Positions 55,312 through 64,000 of a DNA stretch of 64,000 nt are shown here, one piece after another (within the stretch, counting starts at the first letter, position 1; every line of letters starts with the position of its first letter). This DNA is from Pohlia nutans (taxonomy: Eukaryota > Streptophyta > Bryopsida > Bryales > Mniaceae). The notes under the pieces were generated by a model. That model was not told the DNA's origin. It made no database searches and saw nothing but the letters and a program-made list of their open reading frames with translations. The translations under genes and the position numbers were made by a program. The stretch is from NCBI GenBank assembly GCA_022496805.1, contig CM040099.1:4714501-4778500 (forward strand), in the 5' to 3' direction.

Positions 55312-56484
55312 CAGTGCTCAAAATTGAAGTCTTCAGTGCCCTTCAAATGGGTTTTGGGGCTTCAAAAAATACCTCAAGGAAAACAGCCCTTCAAAACATA
55401 ATCCTCATGCCTAAGTGCTCCCGTCACTTGAAGTGATGGATGAATAATGCCCTTCAAGTACTGTTCATCATCTCAGGTGGCTCATGATGACATTTGTTTG
55501 ACTATGCAAGTAATGCAACTAAGGCTCTGACTCTTTAAGAGTTGAACTGGATCGGAAAGGAGCTTACAAGCGATATTTTCAAACTCGTGGAGTCTACAGA
55601 GTTGAATTTTCATGCCAGTCTCGTCAGACGTCAGTGAAAATGTAGACTTTGGCTCTTCACGTAGACTTTGGCTGTTTGAGCACTGCTGCCTGTCAAGCTT
55701 CGAGAGTTCGAGAGTCGAGATCCAGATGGGAAGTTCAAATTTCAAAAGTTGGGAAATGAGAATGATTTAGCTTCTGGTGGTTTGAAGCTTCCAATCAGTT
55801 AGAGATTAGTGATTGAGTTTCAGACTTAGTGAGACTTTGAGCCTGCGATTTGAAGCTTTCGACCAGTTAGAGATTGGTGATTTAGTTTGAGAATTAGTGA
55901 GACTTTGAGCCAGTAGTTTGAAGCTTACAAATTTCCCATCAGTTAGAGATTAACACATCTCCACAAATTCAAGCAACTCAAGCTTGGGTTTTTTGTGGCC
56001 GTGACCGAGAGTTTAAGATTAATTGGCCAACCCTAATGTCGCTATGGCAAGCCATACTTGTGATCCCCACTAGCACTGCTGTTTGTGAGCGTGGTTTTTC
56101 AAAGCAGAATTGGGTTAAGAGCGAAAGGAGAACTAGCCTAAACCTTGACACACTCTATGCATTGATGAGGGTTAGCCTAAACGGTCTGGGAGTTGAATTC
56201 ATGGATTGGAATGGCATTTTTGATACTTGGAAAACCGCTCCAGTAACCAAGAAGCGTAGGGCATTGTCACTTCAAGAGGTGGAGTTAGATGGTTGATTCT
56301 TCATTATTTCATTGTACTGGAAGCATGTACCATACAAATCATGCATAATTTTAATATAAGTTTTATATTTCTTTGAAAATTTTCCATTGACGTCCTAGAT
56401 TTAGATATGCCCTTCAATTGAAATGCTGAAATTTCAGAGCCCTTCAAAATGAAATTCATAGGAGGGCTTCAATTTTGAGCACTG
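55312..56484 (+). mobile_element. hAT transposon relic (1173 bp)
   Basis: Inverted ends CAGTGCTCAAAATTGAAG and CTTCAATTTTGAGCACTG, perfect over 18 bp, with CAGTG as usual for hAT elements. It keeps the C-terminal dimerisation domain of a hAT transposase (see 55997-56295). No 8-bp target duplication is visible: the flanks are ATTCCAGG and TTGGTATT. Confidence 0.8.
55997..56295 (+). pseudogene. hAT transposase C-terminal fragment
   Basis: Reads EFKINWPTLMSLWQAILVIP, then STAVCERGFSKQNWVKSERR and LDTLYALMRVSLNG, the hATC dimerisation domain (PF05699). It runs to the TGA at 56293-56295. The upstream catalytic part is absent between the element's left end and about 55990. Confidence 0.8.
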
Positions 56485-56965
56485 TTGGTATTGCTCCTCT
56501 TTATGCTTTACACTATTGAACCAGTCAATGGATGTGAGTGAGGCAACATGTAGCAGGAATCTGCATCCTTGCAGTAAGTTTCTAATAGCTCCAGTGTACG
56601 TTTGTAAATTATTCCTTTTGACCTGACGCATGCAAGAAGCTACTGCAAAGCATCTTCAATGCTGCAGGAGATGTGTGTAGCTAGAAACGCACGTGTATCA
56701 CTTAAAAGCAAGATGAAGAGAACAAGCTATAACACAAGATCAAATAGTTTATTATATTCGCAATGTACCTCCTTGCACTCCGGGGACGCATACACAAGTG
56801 CAGCAGCAAGCAGGTGTGAAATGGCCCATGAGGAATGACACTCTACGTCTTGACCTGGGACTTAATTTTGAGCAGTCAATTCTCTCATGAAGACTTGAGC
56901 ACATTGATATGGTATGTGAGACAAGAAATAATTATTCCGGGGAGGTAGAGTATGATATGGAGCAG
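56485..56965 (+). repeat. Direct repeat, right copy
   Basis: Second copy of the 54788-55240 unit, starting immediately at the hAT relic's right end. It carries an extra stretch of about 60 bp near 56650-56705. Confidence 0.65.
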
Positions 56966-56974
56966 GCACTCTTT

Positions 56975-57405
56975 AAATCTAGGTATCACCTAGGTATTGC
57001 CTAAGTAGCACGTCAGTAGCACATGTGTATTACCATGATATTATCTATATATTAATATCTAAAGAGCATGCAAGGAGCATGGATTGCTCTTCAAGCCATG
57101 GAATAAGATAGAAGCATCTCAATAACTCGAGTAAAAGGCAAATAGTATTTTTCCTTCGTAGGAAAATAGAAATCATGAAGAATGCAATTTCTACAAATTT
57201 TCAAAGTGAGAAGTCAATCATCATCCACAACCGATAACTAGACTATCCCAAGTCCGTAAACATATGATTCCACAAATTGGTCCAAGTTGCTTCTTGGAAT
57301 TGATTAATATAGGTAATAGTGCCAAGAAGTTGATCATTTGACAAAAATTTCTACATAAGTGGCATGAGTTTGGTTGCTAACCATTATGGGTCAGTTTACA
57401 CATTG
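56975..57405 (+). repeat. Dispersed repeat, second copy
   Basis: Matches the repeat in the hydrolase intron 2 (28262-28718), directly adjoining the duplicated unit to its left. Confidence 0.6.
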
Positions 57406-57849
57406 GTGAAATTTAAAAGCATATACATAGCTGCCAAATTCATTTTACCGATTGTGAAAATAAAATTTCCATTTTGAGCATTTTCAAATAGTTTCAAATA
57501 AGGTGCTGCTGGCCAAAAATCAAAGTGCAACCAACTTTGTAGCATATAATCTTACTATTGAGGAACCCTGAACGGTTGAAAATTTGTTAGTGATGATAAA
57601 TTCAAGTTACTCAAAATATCCTTCGGTTAAATCGGTCAAAAAGGTTTTAGATCAAAAACTTATTGCGATTTTATGAGAAGGGGTACTTTGGAGTGTTTGG
57701 AGAGAAACATAGTTATGGTCCTTTAGGGGTTAATTTGACCTACTTGACCTAACAAATATAAATTTTTTAATTAGGTGGAGACCATAATTCAAGTTTCCAA
57801 GAGCCGCACATCCTTAGATGTTGTGTAGGGCTCAATCCTGCCATTTACT

Positions 57850-58080
57850 TTAACCTTTAAAGGTCCTGATTACCCATTCCAACCAGTATTATATGGCCGT
57901 ATTTCATTGTATTTGGAATGGTTCTACACCTCCTATGAGTTTCATATCAAAAGTAAAGTTAAAATTCATGTCTACATGGTCTTTAAAGCTATTGAGATCT
58001 CAATTTGGAACTTTCTATTTACAACAAACGTCAAATATACAGCAACGTATCTACTATCCCCAAGGACCTTTAAGGGTTAA
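57850..58080. mobile_element. TTAA-bounded MITE (AAAGGTCC ends)
   Basis: TTAA at 57850-57853 and 58077-58080 with ends CCTTTAAAGGTCC and GGACCTTTAAGGG. 223 bp, non-coding. Confidence 0.6.
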
Positions 58081-58155
58081 TACACAACAGCTTGCAATAC
58101 TGTGTGACATTTGATGGGACAAAATCATGTTACCGCTCTCTGAAGAAAACCATAA

Positions 58156-58458
58156 ATATTTGACTCGGGGGGTTCACTGGCGAAAATTTTAGAAACAACG
58201 TGCGATAAAAAATAGGGTCCAATATATTCATTGTAGATAAATTTTGTAAAAAATGTACATGTAAAATAGGGGATTTTTAAAAAGTGAAACATGTTTACAT
58301 GTAAAATACCATCACATATAATATTCTCAAGCTTTTTACATGTAAAATACCATCACCTTATAATATTTTTTGCAAGGTAAATAACCCCCCAAATAAAAAG
58401 GTCATTATCGCACGTGTATGCAAAATATACAAGGGAGTGCTCCCCCCGAGATATTTGA
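58156..58458. mobile_element. hAT-like non-autonomous element (287 bp)
   Basis: Element 58164-58450, ends CTCGGGGGGTTCACT and AGTGCTCCCCCCGAG, exact 8-bp duplication ATATTTGA (58156-58163, 58451-58458). Short member of the family at 41323 and 46275. Contains two ACATGTAAAATACCATCAC repeats. Confidence 0.85.
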
Positions 58459-58629
58459 GAGCATGTGGTACCATAATATTCAGCTCTGAGTGACTGCTTA
58501 CGGCCCAAATCTGTCGTTCTGAGTTCTTACTGTTTGTCTTGGCTGCACAAAAATTAACTTAGTAGCTACAGACTGTCATAGATCTCAGTGGAGCTTGGTG
58601 AATGAACATATATGCAAAGAACTCCAAAT

Positions 58630-58868
58630 TTAACCCCTAAAGGACCAAGAAATCCACATTGAACCTTGTATTTGTTTTAGCAGTTTTGAGAAGGTTCTAT
58701 GTAAACTTCCTTTTGTTTAAGTTTATTTGTTTCTTGGCCATCATATGCATTATTCTTCACTCATTCCAGTGATACAAAATTTAGTCTTATCTGAATTATA
58801 TATTTCACAACATGATTAATTGAATTTGTCAATTTAAAACCATGAATCCTTTGTCCTTTAGGGGTTAA
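58630..58868. mobile_element. TTAA-bounded MITE (GGACC family), copy 4
   Basis: TTAA at 58630-58633 and 58865-58868, ends CCCCTAAAGGACCAAG and TTTGTCCTTTAGGGG; opposite orientation to the 4.2 kb copies. The best preserved ends of the family. Confidence 0.7.
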
Positions 58869-60191
58869 CTTTCCATAGAGCAGGACGAGTACTGGAGATC
58901 AACAATTGGTGGTAGAGATTTGGACGGTCCAATTGCGCTGAAAGCCTGACCATCACTTGTGAGCGTACGTACGTTGAACACGCAATGAGCACTTTGGACG
59001 AGATGAAGCCAGTGGGTGAATGACTACAGTTGTACATGGTCATGGTCATTCCCCAAATATACTGTACAGTCGGGCTTACAAACTTTTCCGGGCCTGGAAT
59101 TTCAGCATAGTATGTAGGAACTTTGAGGAGCTGTAGGAGGTGCAAAAATGATTCAATTTTGATACCAACAGAGGATTAGAGTAGGAATTTCCCTTTCAAT
59201 TTGTAGGTGCCATATCAAGCACATTACAATTTAGGAAAGGGACATCAAGGAACTTTGTGTTTATGAGGAAGGAGTCAAAAATTCGTAAGCAACTTGTACC
59301 CGACTGTACATACCTACTTGACTAAATCATTGTTGCCCAGCGGTCCGGTGCAAAATGTACTAGCTGGACTCAAATGGAGTGACGACTTTACAGACAAAAA
59401 CCTCCTTTTTGTTGAACCACTGGCTTCTATGCTAGGTAATTTTCTACTTCTCCTGCTCCAACATGACAACATCATCAGGAACTTCAAGGCATGTGAACAC
59501 GGTGCCATGCCATGATGCATTGAAACGCAGTCCATACCAACCTAGTATGCATAAAATGACCTGTGTGCGGCCTTTGGTGTCAAAATGCCACCAAAATAGT
59601 CTGCCCCAACGATCATTATTGCCTAAAAGCACAGCCTAAGAATCCACCATTAATATAGTACTTCTGCACGGCTCTACTTTACTTTGTTATCATCTAGGTC
59701 ACTCATCTTGCGATTTATTATTTCCCTCCCCTTTAAACTCTCGAATTTGATGGAAAGTTTCCGCTTCATACGACAGTTTTGTAAAAGCTTCCAGTTGTGT
59801 AGAAGTCCCCATTGACAAACATGGAAATCTGTCTTCCTTGTAAATTGATTCTAAAGAGACTATTTCATTAACTGCTCCTTCCTAATAAGAAATTCAAGTG
59901 GCAATAAAGTTTGAAGCTCGTTTGTCTATACGAGGAATCAGGTGGAGCCGCACAAAGTACGTCTAATTCATCCTCCATTGAGTCGAAACGTTGATCATTC
60001 CCTGCAGTTTGTCGTTCACACACCCGTCATTCATATCTATGTCAGTGGAACATCCCAACTATAGTAGCCATCAGTAGCACTCCGAGATTCAGAAATTTCA
60101 ATCATGGCATCCTGTCAATAGCAACTAAATTTTAACTTCTGAATATCATATAAGCAGATTCTGATTCTAGCCAGTGCTCAGTATTAGAATA
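58869..60191. other. Intergenic, no gene recognised
   Basis: Open frames (59294-59515 and the opposite strand) show no motif. Unique sequence by eye. Confidence 0.4.
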
Positions 60192-60564
60192 TAAGGGCCG
60201 CTTCACACTATGGCCGAAGGTCGAGAGGCTGTCGATTTCCATCAATCAAATTGCAAGAAACCATGGGTTCGGCCTCTCGACCCTTCACACTAGAGGCCAA
60301 AGTCTAATGGTCGTCGCTCTCCAAAATGCCTACGTGGCAATACTTTTTGACCAAGGTGACGGCCTCTCGAAAGGAAGTTTGGGCTGAACAAGAATGGAAA
60401 CCCAAACTATGGTCGAGAGGCCGTCGATTTCTTTTCATAAAAAATGACAACTATATTTCATTGTCTAGCTATTTTCAGTAAATTTCTTTGGACTCTCAAC
60501 AAAGTTTGGACTCTCGATCCCATGGCCTCTCGACTTGGACGGCCCTAGTGTAAAGCGGCCCTAA
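60192..60564. mobile_element. Tourist-like (PIF/Harbinger) MITE
   Basis: Element 60195-60561 (367 bp), ends GGGCCGCTTCACACTA and TAGTGTAAAGCGGCCC, flanked by the exact 3-bp duplication TAA, the target class of PIF/Harbinger. The motif TCGAGAGGC or its complement recurs five times inside, a candidate transposase-binding repeat. Confidence 0.8.
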
Positions 60565-60674
60565 ATACTGTACTGGAGTGATTGAGTCAGGTTTGTAATA
60601 GAGGCTTCAACAGCAGGAATTGCTAAAATGCTTTTGCAACCGACGAATCCACAACAGTTCATCAATTGCAACTG

Positions 60675-61060
60675 ATTAGAGTTATCCGTAAAGTCCATCA
60701 AATTTTGAAGAAGATACCGTGAGTTTTTATTTATTATAGTCTTATTTCTTCACTTCAAATAGTTAGAAGGTGTGGAAGATCTTGGTGGTTAATCATTATT
60801 AGGTTTGTAAGAGGTGTGTAAGAGCTTGGTGGTCTTTAAAAGTTTTCAAAAGTTTTTTAGCACCAAGAAAGGAGTTTAAAAACTTTTGAAAACTTTTAAA
60901 GACCACCAAGCTCTTACACACCTCTTACACACCTAATAATGATAAACCACCAAGATCTTCCACAACTTCTAACTATTTAGAATGAAGAAATAAGACTTTA
61001 ATAAAGAAAAGCTCACGGTATCTTCTTCAAAATTTGATGGACTTTACGGATAACTCTATT
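60675..61060. mobile_element. Fold-back (long hairpin) MITE, copy 2
   Basis: Element 60678-61057 (380 bp), arms of about 175 bp with high pairing, ends AGAGTTATCCGTAAAGTCC and GGACTTTACGGATAACTCT, exact 3-bp duplication ATT (60675-60677, 61058-61060). Better preserved than the copy at 2185. Confidence 0.85.
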
Positions 61061-61295
61061 GCGCAAAGAGAATTCTAGTCACTCCAGTACAGTATTTATA
61101 TGAAAGTATAGAAGTCGACATGAAGGTGGCATACCAGGTATCCAAACAAGCATAGTCCAAAGCCACAAGTAAACTGCCCGGAATGCCATTTGTCTGCCAA
61201 AACAGGTAGTGGTGCCAGCACACTCCAAACGCATTGCTTGGAGACAGGTGAGCCAATGTGTATTGCAACCGCATTTCTTTCATTTTACATGAGGT

Positions 61296-61845
61296 TTAAC
61301 CCCTAAACATACCGATCCTTTGAACAGAAGTAGATGCTAGCCTCATAAATAGATATTAGCATGACTCAGATGTACATTAGGTGTACATGAGTGGACCATT
61401 GCATGCATGAAATCTACCCAACAAATTAGACATAAGGTAGAGGGCTCCAAAACCGACAAGGTTTTAATTCCAACAGAATCTAGGCACAATAATCATCCTA
61501 GAAACTAAATCTAGGTAAATCATAGATAGCTTATCATTTTGGTCAACATCCAATAAGAGCTCTACGATGTGCCTAGATTTGTGTTCTAAAATAAATGCAT
61601 GGTCTAGATTTTGTTGGAATTAGAACCCTGTTGGTTTTGGAACCCTCTACCTTACTTGCATTTGGAGGCCTCTTCAATATTATCAACATCTCCCCATCAC
61701 AAGAGATTTACTCTAATTGGTAGAGAATTTAATAGGATTGCAAAGGTGACTTGGATGAAAGTCATCCGAGATTGTATGAGAAAGTTGCAAGGCTTTGAAT
61801 CCATTTGTGATCCAGTTTTTGGACATTGGGACATTTAGGGGTTAA
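61296..61845. mobile_element. TTAA-bounded MITE (CG family), fourth copy
   Basis: TTAA at 61296-61299 and 61842-61845, ends CCCCTAAACATACC and GGGACATTTAGGGG. The right half aligns by eye with 35720-35838. Confidence 0.55.
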
Positions 61846-62401
61846 CAAGGAATGCATATTTTTTCCACAATTTTATTTTCAATGCTAAAATTGATACAAA
61901 TTTCAAAAGTGGAAAGCACACCAGGATTCAATATCAATATAGTTACAAGTTCCCTCATGTTCACACTGTGTGGTACTAATCTCCACTCATGATGATACCC
62001 GAAACCACCAACTACTCCTTCGCAATGTTTGGCATGCCATTGGTTTGTTGTCTCTGCCCCACCAAAGAAGAGACTACGGAAACGCTTCATTTTAAAGAGT
62101 TACATGGCTGAACAATACAAACAAGGTGTAAAAGTAAATCTAGGGTAAATACGAAGGCAGAAACTATGCAACTAGCCGCTTGTTTGAATATTGAAATTGG
62201 TAGCTTTGAGTCTCAACTGTGGTGGCTCTAGGAAAAGGTTTACATGCAAAGTTGGGGGAGCTGGTGGTTTTAGAACATTCACCCTACCCTACACAGGGCA
62301 CCTTGACACATTCACCAGGTAGTAAATGGTACAAGAATGATGGTGGATTCTTGGTGAACACTTGCTAAATTGAACAACCACTTGCAAAACTTGCTATAAA
62401 C
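61846..62401. other. Intergenic, no gene recognised
   Basis: Spacer between a TTAA-bounded element and the mini-CACTA element; no motif found. Confidence 0.4.
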
Positions 62402-62600
62402 TGTCACTAGTAGCAAAACTGTCGTTTATCATTCCCCACTTTGTGGAAACAGTGAATAGTGACGAAATATTGTGCCTAGATTTGTGTCTTCTTGTGACTA
62501 AAACCACTCACTAGCATTGACGCAACCCATGTGCTTGGCGCAGTTTCATTCCTTTTTCATTTATGGTAAGTGAAAAACAACACATTTCCTACTAGTGTGC
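62402..62600. mobile_element. Mini-CACTA family 1, copy 3
   Basis: Element 62405-62597 (193 bp), ends CACTAGTAG and CTACTAGTG, flanks TGT and TGC (two of three match). It ends about 50 bp downstream of the next gene's stop codon, so it probably lies in that gene's 3' UTR. Confidence 0.7.
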
Positions 62601-62650
62601 AGTTTGGCAGTAATATTTTCTTGGCAGTGAATCGGTCAAGGTTCCCTGTG

Positions 62651-64000
62651 CTACTGCAGCTTAGAATCTTTGCTTCTATCCAAGCCCCAGCAATAGGCAA
62701 CCAAACCCACATACGGCACAAACCTCAATTTTCCAATGAGCTCCTTGCTCTCAGTCCGGATATTGTGAAGGTTGTCTCCAATCAACCATGGCTGGAACAC
62801 CGAGTAGCAGCACAAGTCCCAAAGGAAAGCATAAGTAGGGCGGTCTTTGGAAACGGTGTCCATCCAATAGCTCCATCGCTCTGCCAAATCTCCATACCCC
62901 TCTGTCGGCCTTCCAATGATAAACCACACAATCGACAACAAGCCCACTGCAGCTCCAGTCACTGCCACCACACGCGCACCATTTGTAAAAGCTCGTTGCA
63001 ATCCACTTGACTCTTGCAGTAGCTGCATCTTGGGACTTTTGTTCAACCGAATCGCCATGTATGGAATAAGAAATGCTGCAAAATCAACACAAAGGCAGGG
63101 TTACAAGAGGCTTGTAACTTATTTCGTACTGTCACTGCAAAATAGATGTAGCAACAAACACTATTAATGCATAAAATCTACTGAAACTAGATGTAGCTTG
63201 TATTGATACAATTGGTATCTTCTCCTTTGGTTAATCTAGAGCCAAAAAAAACAAGCAGCTACTCACTCTAAGCTTTGTAACTTATTTTATGGTTGTAAAT
63301 GTACATTATTTCATGTTAGGAATTGGGGCTCAGTTTTTGAGTAGCAACAAACACTATGCATAGAAACTTTCTTGCTTCACTATAGATAGTAAGATAGCTA
63401 TACAGCTTTCTTCCTTCATCTACTATCATTCTATAGTGAAGCAATTATTAATTTTGACAATAGAGTTATCTATAAAGTCGAGCAAAAAAATTTCACAAGA
63501 GGAAAGACAAGGAAAAAAAGTTTTTAAGCTTGAAAGGTGACAAAAATGAATTTTAGCCCCTTCTTTATTACCAATCACAACGCATTGCATTGTCAGAGAG
63601 ATTTGAACCTTGAACCTTGTAGCTTGTATTGATACACTTAGTTTCTTCACCTTTGAGTCAAAAAAACTGCATCTAAGTTAAGAGTTCAAAGGTGAACAAG
63701 CAGTTACACTCTTAAGTTTTGTCCCAAAGACAAAGCTATGAGAGGCTCTATAGTTAATTGCACTATAGATGTAGTTTATTTTATGAAAGGACTAAGACTC
63801 CGATTTTAAGTAGCAACGAACACTGTACATTAAAACGCACTCAAACTTTCTAGCTTGTGATGATAAAATCGGCCTCTCCTTGGTCCAGAGAAAACAACAA
63901 AGGAAATGGAAGAGCAGTTGTTGCTCTCTTAGAATCAGAAGCATGTGAGAATGGTGCTCAAAAAAGGAAAGGAGAGGGAATTCACTTACTGTTGGTGAGA
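62651..64000 (-). CDS. Conserved-looking small membrane protein, 3' part
   Basis: Last exon 63075-62651 (about 141 residues, beginning FLIPYMAIRLN after a split codon), preceded by an intron 63989-63076. A donor (ACA/GTAAGTG) at 63990-63989 leaves 11 bases of the previous exon at the window edge. Joining gives LTNTFLIPYMAIRL across the junction, which supports the splice. Hydrophobic stretches: VVAVTGAAVGLLSIVWFIIG, the LWDLCCYSVFQPWLIG region and FVPYVGLVAYCWG. I do not recognise the family; the style recalls small plastid membrane proteins, which is only an impression. The gene continues past position 64000. Confidence 0.65.
63190..63890. repeat. Degenerate tandem repeats in an intron
   Basis: The phrase TAGCTTGTATTGATAC and following text recurs at about 63194, 63620 and 63851, with CAAGCAG and AGTAGCAACAAACACT in matching positions. 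Inside the last intron of the edge gene. A GATTTGAACC motif at 63601 resembles a reversed pol III B box. Confidence 0.45.

Noticed and set aside
54788..56965. LTR retrotransposon suggested by direct repeats flanking a transposase-like ORF
   Set aside because: The repeats do not begin TG or end CA, there is no primer-binding site or polymerase, and the enclosed sequence has hAT inverted ends and a hAT domain.

Overview
This is nuclear DNA of a land plant. The evidence is a full-length plant-type MTR4 helicase gene with 14 exons and standard GT-AG introns, a DUF247 gene, an ankyrin gene ending in plant PGG-type membrane helices, and dense MITEs of plant superfamilies (Stowaway, Tourist, CACTA, hAT). 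I cannot name the species. The low gene density and AT-rich spacers suggest a large, transposon-rich genome.

Layout: 1-9.1 kb has no convincing gene and is packed with small terminal-inverted-repeat elements. MTR4 occupies 9774-17132 (+). From 17.95 to 25.5 kb lies a transposon complex: three related 1.4-1.6 kb inverted-repeat elements (A, B, C), each carrying a tRNA-like module, inserted in and beside a PIF/Harbinger transposase relic. A convergent, open Myb/SANT (trihelix-like) gene follows. A plastid-type alpha/beta hydrolase gene (26339-29195, +) follows, then a dead protein-kinase fragment (31.2-31.7 kb), then a DUF247 gene (33767-32354, -) whose C-terminal membrane anchor is cut off by one in-frame TGA. 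An unassigned 378-codon ORF is at 37442-38578 (+).

38.6-48 kb is intergenic and rich in transposons: TTAA-bounded elements, hAT-like elements with exact 8-bp target duplications, and a poly(A)-tailed retroposed fragment. The ankyrin/PGG gene runs 52465-48262 (-), with mini-CACTA elements in both introns. 53-62.4 kb holds a hAT relic, more MITEs, a Tourist element and a long fold-back element. The right edge (62651-64000, -) is the 3' part of a gene for a small membrane protein that continues beyond the window.

The host genes are unrelated in function (nuclear RNA surveillance, plastid hydrolase, membrane/ankyrin protein, DUF247) and show no operon or cluster logic. What unifies the window is mobile DNA: at least ten non-autonomous families, several with readable target-site duplications, plus remnants of Harbinger and hAT protein genes. 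All splice models and repeat boundaries were read by eye.
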